From NCBI GenBank assembly GCA_026391735.1, contig JAPLDL010000003.1, forward strand, positions 62,001 to 126,000: a stretch of 64,000 nucleotides of DNA, read 5' to 3'. The translations under genes were made by a program, and so were the position numbers. Within the stretch, counting starts at the first letter, position 1, and each line of letters starts with the position of its first letter. Positions 1-8,702 of the stretch are shown here, piece after piece. A model generated the notes under the pieces. The model worked only from the letters and a program-made list of their open reading frames with translations. It was not told the origin of the DNA and searched no databases. The DNA comes from Bacteroidota bacterium (GTDB taxonomy: Bacteria > Bacteroidota > Bacteroidia > Bacteroidales > FEN-979).

Positions 1-58
1 CTGCTTCAACTTCCCGGTGATCAATTCTCAGCTTCATTATTACTTTTCCAAATTATTC

Positions 59-114
59 ATCCGCCATCCGCCATCTGCCATCCGCCATCCGCCATCCGAT
101 ATCAGATGTCAAAT
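59..114. repeat. Heptanucleotide array at the 3' end of the NuoEF-like gene
   Basis: Eight back-to-back 7-bp units without spacers, of the type ATCCGCC/ATCTGCC, ending ATCCGAT, ATCAGAT, GTCAAAT. The last unit contains the stop codon of the minus-strand gene ending at 109, so the array begins at the 3' end of the gene and extends into the downstream region. Positions 1-58 show no recognisable gene. Confidence 0.85.
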
Positions 115-2463
115 CACTTTCACCGCCTCCACCGGGCACACCTGCCTGCATATGTCGCATTTGATGCATTTTTCCTGCTCTATGCTGTGAACTTCATATG
201 GCTTGTATGTAATGGCGTCCGATGGACAACGTTGTGCGCATTTCGTACAGCCAATGCATTCATCGGTTATGCTGTATTGAATGAGGGGCGCGCATTTCCC
301 GGCCGGACAATGGCCATTGATATGGGCTTCGTATTCATGCCTGAAATATCTTAATGTCGACAACACCGGGTTGGGCGCGGTTTTCCCTAGCCCGCAAAGG
401 CTCCCTGCATGCGTGCTCCGAGCAAGGTGCTCAAGTTTGTCAATGTCTTCGGCCACGCCTTCACCGCTGCGGATCTTCTCAAGCAGTTCCAGCATCCTGC
501 GGGTACCTATACGGCAGAAGGTGCATTGTCCGCAGCTCTGGTTCTGGGTGAATGAAAGGAAGTAATGCGCAATGTCGACCATGCAGTCCGATTCGTCAAG
601 CACGATCAAACCTCCCGATCCCATCATGGCGCCGGCTTCCGACAGGGCTTCGTAATCGACCGGCATATCGGCAAGGGAAGCCGGGATGCAGCCTCCCGAA
701 GGGCCGCCTATCTGGACTGCCTTGAACTGTTTGTCTCCTGCAATCCCTCCCCCGAGTTCCTCGACGATCCTGCGTATGCTGATCCCCATAGGGACTTCGA
801 TCAGCCCGCCTCTCTTGACTTTCCCTGCCAGGGCAAATACCTTGGTGCCCTTGCTTCTTTCGCTGCCTATCCCAGCAAAAGCTGAAGATCCTTTGCGTAT
901 GATCCATGAGATCAGCGAAAAGGTTTCGGTATTGTTGATCAGTGTAGGTTTCCCGTAGATCCCATGAACAGCTGGGTAAGGAGGCCTCAGCCGGGGAATC
1001 CCTCGCTGTCCTTCAACTGAAGCTATAAGCGCGGTTTCTTCGCCGCAAACAAAAGCCCCGGCCCCTTCGAATATTTTCACATCGAATGAAAACCCGCTTT
1101 CCATGATGTTTTCACCCAGTAGGCCTTCAGCCCGGCACACCTGTATAGCTTCGGTGATCCTCATCACGGCCAGTGGGTATTCGGCGCGGATATAGAACAA
1201 ACCTTTGGCGGCGCCTACAGCATGTGCAGCTATTAGCATTCCTTCGATAATACGGTAGGGGTAGGATTCGAGCAGCATACGATCCATAAAGGCCCCGGGA
1301 TCACCTTCATCGCCGTTGCAGATGATATATTTTTCTCCTTCAGCCTGGTCATGAACCAGCTGCCATTTGCGGCCCGTGGGAAATCCGGCCCCGCCCCGTC
1401 CGCGGAGGCCGCTGGCTTTGATCTCATCAATGACCTGCTGCGGGTTCATGCTTTTCAGGCAGGTGGCCAATGCTTCAAATCCGCCGGCCTTCCTGTATTC
1501 ACTTATATCGCATGGGCTTATGATACCACGGTTCTCAGTGGCGATATTGACCTGGGGACTGAGGAATAGCGAGAGAGGCGTATCCCTTTGCTCGAACATA
1601 TACTTCTGCACCGATCGCGGCGCCTCATCCGCCATCAGATTCTCAAATAAATTAACAACCCCTGACCTGATCCTTCGGTAAGTTCCTTCTGGCCTGAAAT
1701 GGCTGAGCACCACCTGCTTCACTTCCTCCGGTTTTATATGTGCATAGAATGCAGTATCCTCGCCGGGTTTGACGATCTCGAGTATGGGCACCTGGTTGCA
1801 GATACCTACGCAACCCACTTGCTTCACTTCAACCTGCAGTCCAGCCTCCGCTACTGTCTTTTCCAGTTCGGCCTTCACCGCGGCGCTTCCGCTGGCGATG
1901 CAGCATGAACCCAGGCCAATTCGTATTTCTCCTTTCAATGCGGATGAGGGAGCGGCGTTGGCCGGGGCTTTCACCAGCTGTTTTCCTCGTTTCAGGAAAT
2001 CGACGAGGATATCGCCTGCATTCTCAGGCATCACATGCCCGTAGGTGACAGTGTCGATCCTGACCACTGGTGCAAGAGTGCAGCAGCCCAGGCAGGCCAC
2101 CTTTTCGATGGTGAAAACCCCTGCAGCATCGGTAGTTTCGTTATCCTTCAGTTTCATCTCCCTGCAGAGTGCATCGTATACCAGGTTCGACCCCTTCACA
2201 TGGCAGGCTGTACCGGTACATACGCTTATGATGTGCTCTCCTGTTATCTTCCTCCTGAATTGGGAATAGAAAGATGCAACGCCCTCAATCCCTGCCTCAC
2301 TGATTTCGGTGATCTGCGAAGCATATTTCAAGGCCTCCTCAGGCAGGTGGTTGAATTCATGCTGAATGTCCTGCAGTATTGGAATGACGGCATCGGCTGA
2401 GTGTCCCCGGCGGGAAACGATACGGTCAACAACCTCGTGGATATTTTCGGTGTATTCTTTCAT
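109..2463 (-). CDS. NuoE-NuoF-type NADH:ferredoxin/hydrogenase flavoprotein fusion
   Basis: Predicted cytoplasmic NAD(P)H-oxidising flavoprotein of 784 residues that passes electrons through FMN to a chain of FeS clusters, as in HydB/HndC of multimeric [FeFe]-hydrogenases. Residues 1-160 are a NuoE-like thioredoxin fold with the [2Fe-2S] set C82, C87, C124, C128. Residues 178-256 form a second thioredoxin-like domain (C187/C188, C218, C222). The NuoF core has a glycine-rich NADH loop at 353-365, an FMN loop at 382-395 and a [4Fe-4S] site at C644, C647, C650, C690. The C-terminus adds two ferredoxin clusters (736-747 and 766-777). NuoE and NuoF equivalents are usually separate proteins, so this is a fusion. 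It overlaps the upstream gene by 4 bp and is the last gene of the operon visible here; a catalytic partner such as HydA may lie beyond position 1. The family is clear, the electron partner is not. Confidence 0.9.
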   Translation of the reverse strand: MKEYTENIHEVVDRIVSRRGHSADAVIPILQDIQHEFNHLPEEALKYASQITEISEAGIEGVASFYSQFRRKITGEHIISVCTGTACHVKGSNLVYDALCREMKLKDNETTDAAGVFTIEKVACLGCCTLAPVVRIDTVTYGHVMPENAGDILVDFLKRGKQLVKAPANAAPSSALKGEIRIGLGSCCIASGSAAVKAELEKTVAEAGLQVEVKQVGCVGICNQVPILEIVKPGEDTAFYAHIKPEEVKQVVLSHFRPEGTYRRIRSGVVNLFENLMADEAPRSVQKYMFEQRDTPLSLFLSPQVNIATENRGIISPCDISEYRKAGGFEALATCLKSMNPQQVIDEIKASGLRGRGGAGFPTGRKWQLVHDQAEGEKYIICNGDEGDPGAFMDRMLLESYPYRIIEGMLIAAHAVGAAKGLFYIRAEYPLAVMRITEAIQVCRAEGLLGENIMESGFSFDVKIFEGAGAFVCGEETALIASVEGQRGIPRLRPPYPAVHGIYGKPTLINNTETFSLISWIIRKGSSAFAGIGSERSKGTKVFALAGKVKRGGLIEVPMGISIRRIVEELGGGIAGDKQFKAVQIGGPSGGCIPASLADMPVDYEALSEAGAMMGSGGLIVLDESDCMVDIAHYFLSFTQNQSCGQCTFCRIGTRRMLELLEKIRSGEGVAEDIDKLEHLARSTHAGSLCGLGKTAPNPVLSTLRYFRHEYEAHINGHCPAGKCAPLIQYSITDECIGCTKCAQRCPSDAITYKPYEVHSIEQEKCIKCDICRQVCPVEAVKVI

Positions 2464-4259
2464 TTCCCGATGCAGTATAGATGTTTATCAGCCCTCAGGA
2501 AAATATGGCCGTTGGTAAAAGCAGGAGTGCAGAACGATCCTTCACCCAGCTGGCATTCGCTGATCTGCGAAAAATCCTTGCCTGCTTTGATGATATGCAT
2601 CAGGCCTTTCTTATCCATGATATAGAATTTCCCTTCTGCAAGCATTGGGGAGGAGTAAACTGGAGTGCCGAAATCGTGCTCCCAGTATTTGGTCCCCACG
2701 GTGGCATCATAACAGACCGCCGTGCCGTAGCTCGTTACAAGGAAAAGAAAATCATCGTTTGCTACAGGGCTTGGAACATCCGAAAGGAATTCGTTGTTTT
2801 CCCAGATCACCTTAGGGTTTTCGCCTGTGCGGATGGCCGAAAGGGTTGAATATTCATTCACCGAGTATACGATGAGGTTTGCATAAGCCAGGGAAGGTCC
2901 GACTTCTCCGCTGATGCAGTCGAGCTTCCATAACTCCTTACCGGTAAGCGGGTCATAGGAAGCCACGCAGGGTTCGGCCGCCAGAAGCAGTTCCATTCGT
3001 TTGCCGGTATTGACGAGTGACGGAGAGGCCCAGGAGATCTTTACATTTCTCGGGGTTTTCCACACCTGCTCCCCGGTCTTTCCCGAAAGCCCCATCACAG
3101 CTGGTCCCGAGCGCTGGTCATACTGTACAATGAGGATATCGCGGTACAATATCAGCGAAGATGAGTGCCCGTAATGATTGGCTGGCATACCCAGGTTTTT
3201 CGCCCAGACTTTATTCCCGTCCATATCAAGAGCAATAAGATCTCCGTTGGCGAAAATAGCATACACCCTTCGTCCTTCGGTGGCAAGGCTGGGAGCTGCA
3301 AGCCCTGTTTCCTTGCTTACACCGGGAACCTGTGAAGGTTCACCCGGGATCTTATCCACAGTGCTAGTCCAAATTATTTTCCCGGTGAGGGCATCAAGGC
3401 AATATACCTCACGTTTTGATTCATTGGCTCCGCTGAGGTAAATTCTGTCGTTCCATATGACAGGAGAATTATTGCCTGGTAAAGGAATTGCAGTTTTCCA
3501 TTTGATGTTCTTCCCCGATTTCCCATCCCAGCTGGTGGGGATCCCGCTTCTTTCCGTAACGCCAATGCTTCCGGGCCCCCTGAAGCATGGGAAGTTGGCC
3601 TTTACCTCCTTCCAGGAAGGATAGGACGTTTCTTCGACAGTATTACTGTCGGCGGATGACGTAACGGATGCGGGATGCGGGATGCGGGATCTTGCATCTT
3701 GCATCCTGGATACTGTATCCCGGTTCCCGGTTCCCGGATACCGGCTCCCGGCTCCCGGCTCCCGGCTCCCGGTGTTCCCGAGGTCGTTATGCGTTAGCCA
3801 TGCCAGCAGCAGTGTTAGAACTACCAGCCCGGTACCTGAGTAAACCAGCCATTTACGTTTCAGCAGAGTGGTTTCCCAGAACAGGACCGGTTTGCCTGTT
3901 GGCTCTTCAGGTAATTTAACCCTGATAAGTTCAATAGTTTTGATGCAGGATGCAAGGATCAGGATACTGATGAAAAGAAGATAGCCTCCGGTTCTCACCT
4001 GCCATTGGGCAGTAAAGAATGCCTTGCGGGCCAGCAGGTCAAGGGTGCGTATTTCCTGCCTGAGCTGGTCGTTAGCCGGATCGTTCTGAAGTTTCTCGAT
4101 CAGCATGGTCATTGCAGGGGTGTTCAGGGGATCGGCCCGCTTGATCTGGATGTAATTGACAATGATGAGCACGCAAAACACCATGGCAAAGACCGCGCTT
4201 CCCAGGGAGACATTCTCAAGGAACTTTATGGTATTCAGCGGTGATTTCCCTATTTTCAT
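2460..4259 (-). CDS. Membrane-anchored PQQ-like beta-propeller protein
   Basis: The 599-residue product starts with about three transmembrane helices (roughly 15-38, 84-104, 133-155). A linker (161-198) encoded entirely by a heptanucleotide array follows, then a PQQ-like/BamB-type beta-propeller (about 215-599) with repeated blades of the form GKIIW, GEQVW and GKELW. Proteins of this family are periplasmic or surface propellers; true PQQ binding is not shown by the sequence. It is translationally coupled to the NuoEF-like gene (4-bp overlap) and follows the polyferredoxin gene by 14 bp, so it probably belongs to the same redox complex or pathway. Two more propellers lie upstream in the operon. 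The linker is odd: it is rich in G, S, R and P and shares the tract GSREPGAG with the neighbouring polyferredoxin. Confidence 0.8.
   Translation of the reverse strand: MKIGKSPLNTIKFLENVSLGSAVFAMVFCVLIIVNYIQIKRADPLNTPAMTMLIEKLQNDPANDQLRQEIRTLDLLARKAFFTAQWQVRTGGYLLFISILILASCIKTIELIRVKLPEEPTGKPVLFWETTLLKRKWLVYSGTGLVVLTLLLAWLTHNDLGNTGSREPGAGSRYPGTGNRDTVSRMQDARSRIPHPASVTSSADSNTVEETSYPSWKEVKANFPCFRGPGSIGVTERSGIPTSWDGKSGKNIKWKTAIPLPGNNSPVIWNDRIYLSGANESKREVYCLDALTGKIIWTSTVDKIPGEPSQVPGVSKETGLAAPSLATEGRRVYAIFANGDLIALDMDGNKVWAKNLGMPANHYGHSSSLILYRDILIVQYDQRSGPAVMGLSGKTGEQVWKTPRNVKISWASPSLVNTGKRMELLLAAEPCVASYDPLTGKELWKLDCISGEVGPSLAYANLIVYSVNEYSTLSAIRTGENPKVIWENNEFLSDVPSPVANDDFLFLVTSYGTAVCYDATVGTKYWEHDFGTPVYSSPMLAEGKFYIMDKKGLMHIIKAGKDFSQISECQLGEGSFCTPAFTNGHIFLRADKHLYCIGK
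3666..3777. repeat. 16-unit heptanucleotide array inside the propeller gene
   Basis: An uninterrupted run of 16 degenerate 7-bp units with the rough consensus GGNTNCN on the plus strand. It starts with three GGATGCG units, passes through GCATCCT-type units and ends in four GGCTCCC units plus GGTGTTC. It lies wholly inside the minus-strand coding sequence 2460-4259 and encodes residues 161-198, between the last membrane helix and the propeller. A change of one unit would shift the reading frame. Confidence 0.9.
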
Positions 4260-4273
4260 AATGGTTATGGCAG

Positions 4274-5620
4274 CTAGGATTTGATGGGGCAGTAATCAGT
4301 GCATCGGGCGCAGCTGAAGCAGCGTCCCTTATTGGTAACATAGTCTTTACGGTAAACCGGCAGCATGCGCCCGGCAATCAGCATCGCAATGACAAGTCCT
4401 GTAAACCCGCCGAAAAGCCATCCGCCAAGATAAAATTTCTTAAGTACTGCAGAAGCCTCGCTGTATACCTGGCTTTCGGTCTTGCCCGAAGCTTTATAAG
4501 CCTTTATTTCAAATGAATCATCCTGCACCTGTTTCCGGCTCCCTGCTCCCGGCTCCCTGCTCCCTGCTTTCGCATCCTGCATCTTAGACAGCGCCATCAC
4601 TTCCTTTGCCAGCTTCACCCTGTAGTCAACCCCGGCAAGGGTATCCTGCATCCTGGATCCCGTGTAACCAAAAATCAGCACCAGGAATGGGACAAGGACC
4701 GTGAGCATCATCATCTTTTTCACCATGAGTGGCCTGCTTTCAGGACTTTTATCTGTCACAGGGAAGTCAATGGCATCGTACGGACAGGAGTTCTCGCAAA
4801 GCCTGCATTGTATGCATTCTTTCGGGGTTATGGTAAGATGCCTGCGTGAAAACCTGCTTGTCCAGTTGAGCAATACCCCGTAAGGGCATAAAAACCTGCA
4901 GTAAGGCCTTGCAATGAAAACTCCCGACAACAGCAGGATCCCCGTGAAAAGGAACATCCCGAAGGAGGCGTTAAAGCGGAAGATCCCTACAAAAGGGTCG
5001 TATCGGCATATAATGAAATCGGTGCCTGTGGCGGCGAACAATACAGCAAGCCCGAGGTAGAGGTATGGGATGATGCCAAGTACCGTATTAAGCCTAGAAC
5101 CCAGGGACTGGGGCTTGAATGCGACAAGGTCCTGTATGGCTCCGAAGGGACAGACTGCGGCGCAGAATGTGCGGCCGAAGAAGAGAGTGAAAACAAGAGG
5201 AAGCAAGAAAAACAGCAAAACCGTGAGCGGAAGCACGAAGGAATGGTCAAACAAAGCGAGGCTTACATTTTGTATCGAGCCTATGCTGCAGACGCAGCCT
5301 TCCCTGTAGAACCCGAAGTAGGCAAGGGAAAATACACTCATCGCGAACACCCAAAGCCTGGAACGTTTTTTTAGTACCAGCCAGGATACTAGTGCAAGGG
5401 CAACAAGAAGGACGAGGACATCAAGGTAAGCCAGGAGTTCGGCCCTGGGCACTGGGATCTGGGTGCTGGGTTGGGTGTAATTGGTTTCAAATTCGGGTTT
5501 TGGGAAACGCTGGATCGGGAGTGTGACAAGTGGCAGAAGAAGAAACAGAAGGAAGAAGGATGTACAACGTACAATGTACAATGTACGATTTAAGGAGTGC
5601 GATGTACGATTTTTATGCAT
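4274..5620 (-). CDS. NapH/NosR-like polytopic membrane polyferredoxin
   Basis: Predicted inner-membrane electron-transfer protein of 448 residues, related to the FeS membrane part of NosR, NapH and CcoG. Hydrophobic helices alternate with cysteine motifs: CVCSIG near 109-114, CAAVCP at 153-158, CRFLCP at 241-246, a ferredoxin cluster CIQCRLCENSCP at 269-280 and a second one, CFSCARCTDYCP, at 434-445. No N-terminal FMN-binding domain of NosR type is present. Such proteins carry electrons between the membrane or quinone side and soluble FeS proteins. The gene overlaps the upstream ferredoxin gene by 8 bp. Three short heptanucleotide arrays fall inside it, and residues 345-364 contain the same GSREPGAG tract as the propeller downstream. 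The start codon is next to a GTACAAT heptamer array, so the first 15 residues may not be ancestral. Confidence 0.85.
   Translation of the reverse strand: MHKNRTSHSLNRTLYIVRCTSFFLLFLLLPLVTLPIQRFPKPEFETNYTQPSTQIPVPRAELLAYLDVLVLLVALALVSWLVLKKRSRLWVFAMSVFSLAYFGFYREGCVCSIGSIQNVSLALFDHSFVLPLTVLLFFLLPLVFTLFFGRTFCAAVCPFGAIQDLVAFKPQSLGSRLNTVLGIIPYLYLGLAVLFAATGTDFIICRYDPFVGIFRFNASFGMFLFTGILLLSGVFIARPYCRFLCPYGVLLNWTSRFSRRHLTITPKECIQCRLCENSCPYDAIDFPVTDKSPESRPLMVKKMMMLTVLVPFLVLIFGYTGSRMQDTLAGVDYRVKLAKEVMALSKMQDAKAGSREPGAGSRKQVQDDSFEIKAYKASGKTESQVYSEASAVLKKFYLGGWLFGGFTGLVIAMLIAGRMLPVYRKDYVTNKGRCFSCARCTDYCPIKS
4530..4585. repeat. Eight-unit heptanucleotide array inside the polyferredoxin gene
   Basis: Units TGTTTCC, GGCTCCC, TGCTCCC, GGCTCCC, TGCTCCC, TGCTTTC, GCATCCT, GCATCTT follow each other without gaps. 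On the minus strand they encode residues 345-364, in the extramembrane stretch after a transmembrane helix. A smaller array of three units (GTATCCT, GCATCCT, GGATCCC) lies at 4641-4661 in the same gene. Confidence 0.85.
5445..5472. repeat. Four-unit CTGGGNN heptamer array
   Basis: CTGGGCA, CTGGGAT, CTGGGTG and CTGGGTT run head to tail inside the minus-strand polyferredoxin gene. On that strand they encode a T/Q/P-rich stretch around residues 50-59, in front of a membrane helix. Confidence 0.7.
5562..5589. repeat. Four-unit GTACAAT heptamer array at a gene start
   Basis: GTACAAC, GTACAAT, GTACAAT and GTACGAT run head to tail, with another GTACGAT shortly after (about 5603). On the minus strand they encode residues about 11-20 of the polyferredoxin. 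They separate its only ATG (5620) from its first hydrophobic helix. Confidence 0.7.
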
Positions 5621-6281
5621 CGACCCCTCCTTTCTTTGCGGCTGTTCCGGGACGTTCCTTCCCCAGTCCCCTCATCAGGGAGGGTTTGTTAGCCGGCACC
5701 CTTGTAAACGCCTGTGAGGGGCAATTCCTTGCAATGGAACATTCATTGCAGTTCTTGCAGCGGTCGTGGCGTACCTGCAACTGAAGCGAGCCATTGCCGA
5801 AGGCTCCGCAGCCTTTTACGCATTTTCCGCAGCCAATGCATAGTTCCTCGTCAATGGTATATTCGAAGAAAGGATCCTCTATGAATTTCCGTTTCAGGGC
5901 ATTAGTCGGGCAGAGCTGGTTTTCTGCAGCGGTGGTCAGGATTTTTGTTCCGGGCTTGAAATAGCCCCCGCAAAGGTCGCAGTAACCGCACATGGCAAAG
6001 GCATGGGTGCATTTCACTGCCGAAGGGCTCATCACGCAGTTTGTTGCACACCTCCCGCATTGTATGCATTTGGTCATATCAAGCTGCCACACCGTTTGCC
6101 TGGCTTCAAGGGCTGCAGGCAGCATGCAGCTTTTCGAACGGCTGCAGCCACTACAGTCAAACCCATAAGAGCAGGACTTCCCATCGCGGGAACGGAATAT
6201 CACTGCGCCGCTGAGCAGGCCCAGGGCTGCAAGGATCCCTCCCCGCATCAATGTATTCAGGAATTCACGCCTGCCTGGCAT
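5613..6281 (-). CDS. Tat-exported multi-cluster ferredoxin
   Basis: A 222-residue FeS protein starting with a twin-arginine motif (GRREFLNTL) and a hydrophobic segment, which predicts periplasmic export or N-terminal anchoring through the Tat route. At least three ferredoxin-type cysteine clusters follow: CIQCGRCATNC, CIGCGKCVKGCG and CKNCNECSIARNCP, with additional pairs CGYCDLC and CP that could complete a fourth. This layout resembles NapG-type periplasmic electron carriers. It overlaps the polyferredoxin by 8 bp and follows the NHL gene by 3 bp. The pair recalls NapG/NapH, in which a membrane FeS protein feeds a periplasmic ferredoxin. The terminal acceptor is not in the window. Confidence 0.85.
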   Translation of the reverse strand: MPGRREFLNTLMRGGILAALGLLSGAVIFRSRDGKSCSYGFDCSGCSRSKSCMLPAALEARQTVWQLDMTKCIQCGRCATNCVMSPSAVKCTHAFAMCGYCDLCGGYFKPGTKILTTAAENQLCPTNALKRKFIEDPFFEYTIDEELCIGCGKCVKGCGAFGNGSLQLQVRHDRCKNCNECSIARNCPSQAFTRVPANKPSLMRGLGKERPGTAAKKGGVDA

Positions 6282-6284
6282 AAT

Positions 6285-7247
6285 TTATTTTTTTACAAAA
6301 ATCCTGACCTGTTTCCTTTCAGGGTCAAGGACAATGATCCTGTCCTTAGAATCCACTGCCAGGTCAAGTCCCCTTGTCCCTTCTGTGAATGCTGATGGAG
6401 GAGCAACAATGCATGTAAATTCTCCCTTTGGAGAGTAAATCTTTACCCTTTCAATGCCTTTCTCGCTGGTCACGAATGAACCATCGTGGAGGAAGGCAAA
6501 GTGAGAGGGGTTGCAGCATCCGCAAAAGCCGTCAATGGCCATGGAAGCTTCACCCCAGGCCGAATTAAGGACACCCTCATCCGAAAACTGTTCCAGCGAA
6601 TGTCTTCCTGTATTTGCGATCCACAGCTCTCCTTTCTTTCCCAATGCCAGGTCGAAATAAGGGCTGGGAATAATAAAACCGGGAACATTTTTCTGAGGGT
6701 CCTTCTCGCCAATACGGTTGATCAGCCGGCCGTTCAGATCATAACGGTACACTATCTTTTTCCCGGCATCGGCGACGTATACACAGGAATTTGAAACGGC
6801 GATGCTGGTAAGTATTGATTCAGGCGAAACACTCTTCCACTTGCCGGCTGGTTTCCCAATCTGGTCAAAAACCTCCACGTGATCCTGTATGCCAATAAAA
6901 ATTTTGCCTCTCTTATCAATGGCCATGCAGCTTGCAACACCTTCAAAACTGAAATTCCCGTCAGGTTTGCCATCCCCCTTGTAAATCTCCAGCCCGTTTT
7001 TACCTGCAACATATATCCGGTCCCCATCCCCGTTGACAATGGCATGAATCTCTACAAGAGCGGGCTTTATTGTCAGAAGTTCGGTATAAGCAGTTTGGTT
7101 GCTGTCGGTTTTCCTGATTTCCCCCATTTTATAATCATAGGGGTTCGTCTGCTCCTGCTTCTTTCCAGAAAACAGGTCGGTAAACATGATGCCGATCACA
7201 GCGATCAGCAGTAGAAGTCCGGCGATAATAAAAATTTTCTGTTTCAT
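6285..7247 (-). CDS. Membrane-anchored NHL/6-bladed propeller protein
   Basis: A 320-residue product with an N-terminal hydrophobic helix (about 4-26, uncleaved anchor or signal) and a periplasmic six-bladed propeller-like region. Blade signatures are visible: YVADAGKKIVYRYDLNGRLI, LWIANTGRHSLEQF and VDSKDRIIVLDPERKQVRIF. NHL-like propellers are usually scaffolds or ligand-binding modules; no catalytic motif is apparent. A CGCC motif near residue 243 is unusual for a propeller and could bind metal or form a disulfide. It lies 3 bp upstream of the ferredoxin gene within the seven-gene operon, so a structural role in the same redox complex is an inference from position. Confidence 0.75.
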   Translation of the reverse strand: MKQKIFIIAGLLLLIAVIGIMFTDLFSGKKQEQTNPYDYKMGEIRKTDSNQTAYTELLTIKPALVEIHAIVNGDGDRIYVAGKNGLEIYKGDGKPDGNFSFEGVASCMAIDKRGKIFIGIQDHVEVFDQIGKPAGKWKSVSPESILTSIAVSNSCVYVADAGKKIVYRYDLNGRLINRIGEKDPQKNVPGFIIPSPYFDLALGKKGELWIANTGRHSLEQFSDEGVLNSAWGEASMAIDGFCGCCNPSHFAFLHDGSFVTSEKGIERVKIYSPKGEFTCIVAPPSAFTEGTRGLDLAVDSKDRIIVLDPERKQVRIFVKK

Positions 7248-7259
7248 ATGTCTATCATT

Positions 7260-7280
7260 TCATCCTGCATCCTGTATCAC
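7260..7280. repeat. Three-unit heptamer array at a gene 3' end
   Basis: TCATCCT, GCATCCT and GTATCAC. The third unit contains the stop codon of the minus-strand propeller gene ending at 7277. The unit type is the same as in the arrays at 3666-3777 and 4641-4661. Confidence 0.65.
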
Positions 7281-8701
7281 TTCTCTCTGATATCGAGGCA
7301 GACCAGGGTTTTCGAGTCTCTCATCAGCAGGTAACCCCCCGTAATTGCTAATGGACCCCAGGAATCCTGTCCGTCAATGACCCTTGCTTTGTCCAGCACT
7401 GTAAACCCTGCCGGTGAAGCCTTTGCGATGGTCATTTCCCCGTCATCATTAAGAATAAAGAACTTTCCGTCGGCCATTATATAAGGTCCCAGGCCAAACC
7501 TTTCTGTTTTACCGCTTTTCATCACGATATTGCCGCAGTCGGTCTCCCGGCAGCAAACAAACTGGTTCCTCAAATCGCCGGCGTCTTTAGGGAGAATGCC
7601 ATACAGGTAGCCTCCGTAATACACCGGGGTTTGCTGTTCTGATGCCAGCCCTTCCTGGGGTTTCAGCTTTTGAAGCAGTTTAACCGAAAATCCCCCGCTA
7701 CCCTTTTTGACTTGTAGAAGGGCGGAACCTGCACCATAACCAGCGCTTACAAAGATACGGCCTTCGTCCATTATAACAGGACTTGGCGCTACAACCGAAG
7801 GTGAAAATTCGGTAGTTTCCCAGAGTACCTTCCCACGCTCCGGACCAGAGGCTGCTATCCCGCATACTCCGCCGATAGCGCAATAGACATACATTTTCCT
7901 TCCGTCCAGGTTCATGATCATGATGGATGAATGTGACATTTTCCAGTTATGCTGATTTGGAGTTTCCCAGGCTTTCTTACCGGTTTTGCAATCCACCGCC
8001 ATGAGCAGTGATTTACCTCCAACTGCAATGATTGCAGTATCATTGTCAATCAGCGGGCATTGTCCGGTATACCAGAACGGCACCTCTGCCTGGAACTCAC
8101 GGCCCAGGTCAAGTCCCCAGAGAAGTGCACCGCTGGTCCTGTCGCAGCACATCACCTGGCAACGGGGACCTATCGTCACGATATAGTTCTTTGAAACGGC
8201 AGGTATAGTGCGCGAAAGACCATGATTCCTCTTAAGATGCACATGATACCCCCGCCTCCACAATTCCTGACCCGTCATCAGAGAAAAGCATCGTAAAGCA
8301 TCTTCCTTTTTCGACTCATCGTAATCGAGCAGGTACACTCGTCCTTCAAAGACTGCAGGAGCAGCATGTCCCTCTCCCAGGTTCAGTTTCCATACTATAC
8401 GAGGGCCTGAAACACCCCATTTCGAAATCAGCCGCAGATTCTCCTTATTGATATTATCAAATTGTTCTCCTCTGAACCTGGGCCAATTGGTTCCCTGTAT
8501 ACCAGGGATCGAAGCAAACAGGGTGAAATTTTCACCGATGTTGACCTTTTCGGCAGCTGCAGCCAAATTTTTCTTACGATCATCCATACCCGGGACCGAA
8601 GATTTGAAGGAAGAAACGGGGTCATGAAAAAACCATAAAGCCATCAAACCGAGGCCCAGGATTACAAGGATTGCAAGTATATATCCCGGATATTTCTTCA
8701 C
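7277..8701 (-). CDS. PQQ-like beta-propeller protein, membrane-anchored
   Basis: 474 residues with one N-terminal hydrophobic helix (about 7-26) and a periplasmic PQQ-like/BamB-type propeller. Typical blade strings are GQELWRRGY, TGKKAWETP and GKVLWETTE, and the entry motif NWPRFRGEQFD matches the WPRFRGP-like start common in this family. The sequence gives no proof of a quinone cofactor, and no heme motif is present. It is separated by 1 nt from the upstream paralogue (8703-9920), and the two probably arose by duplication. Its stop codon lies in a heptamer array. Confidence 0.8.
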   Translation of the reverse strand: MKKYPGYILAILVILGLGLMALWFFHDPVSSFKSSVPGMDDRKKNLAAAAEKVNIGENFTLFASIPGIQGTNWPRFRGEQFDNINKENLRLISKWGVSGPRIVWKLNLGEGHAAPAVFEGRVYLLDYDESKKEDALRCFSLMTGQELWRRGYHVHLKRNHGLSRTIPAVSKNYIVTIGPRCQVMCCDRTSGALLWGLDLGREFQAEVPFWYTGQCPLIDNDTAIIAVGGKSLLMAVDCKTGKKAWETPNQHNWKMSHSSIMIMNLDGRKMYVYCAIGGVCGIAASGPERGKVLWETTEFSPSVVAPSPVIMDEGRIFVSAGYGAGSALLQVKKGSGGFSVKLLQKLKPQEGLASEQQTPVYYGGYLYGILPKDAGDLRNQFVCCRETDCGNIVMKSGKTERFGLGPYIMADGKFFILNDDGEMTIAKASPAGFTVLDKARVIDGQDSWGPLAITGGYLLMRDSKTLVCLDIREK

Positions 8702-8702
8702 C

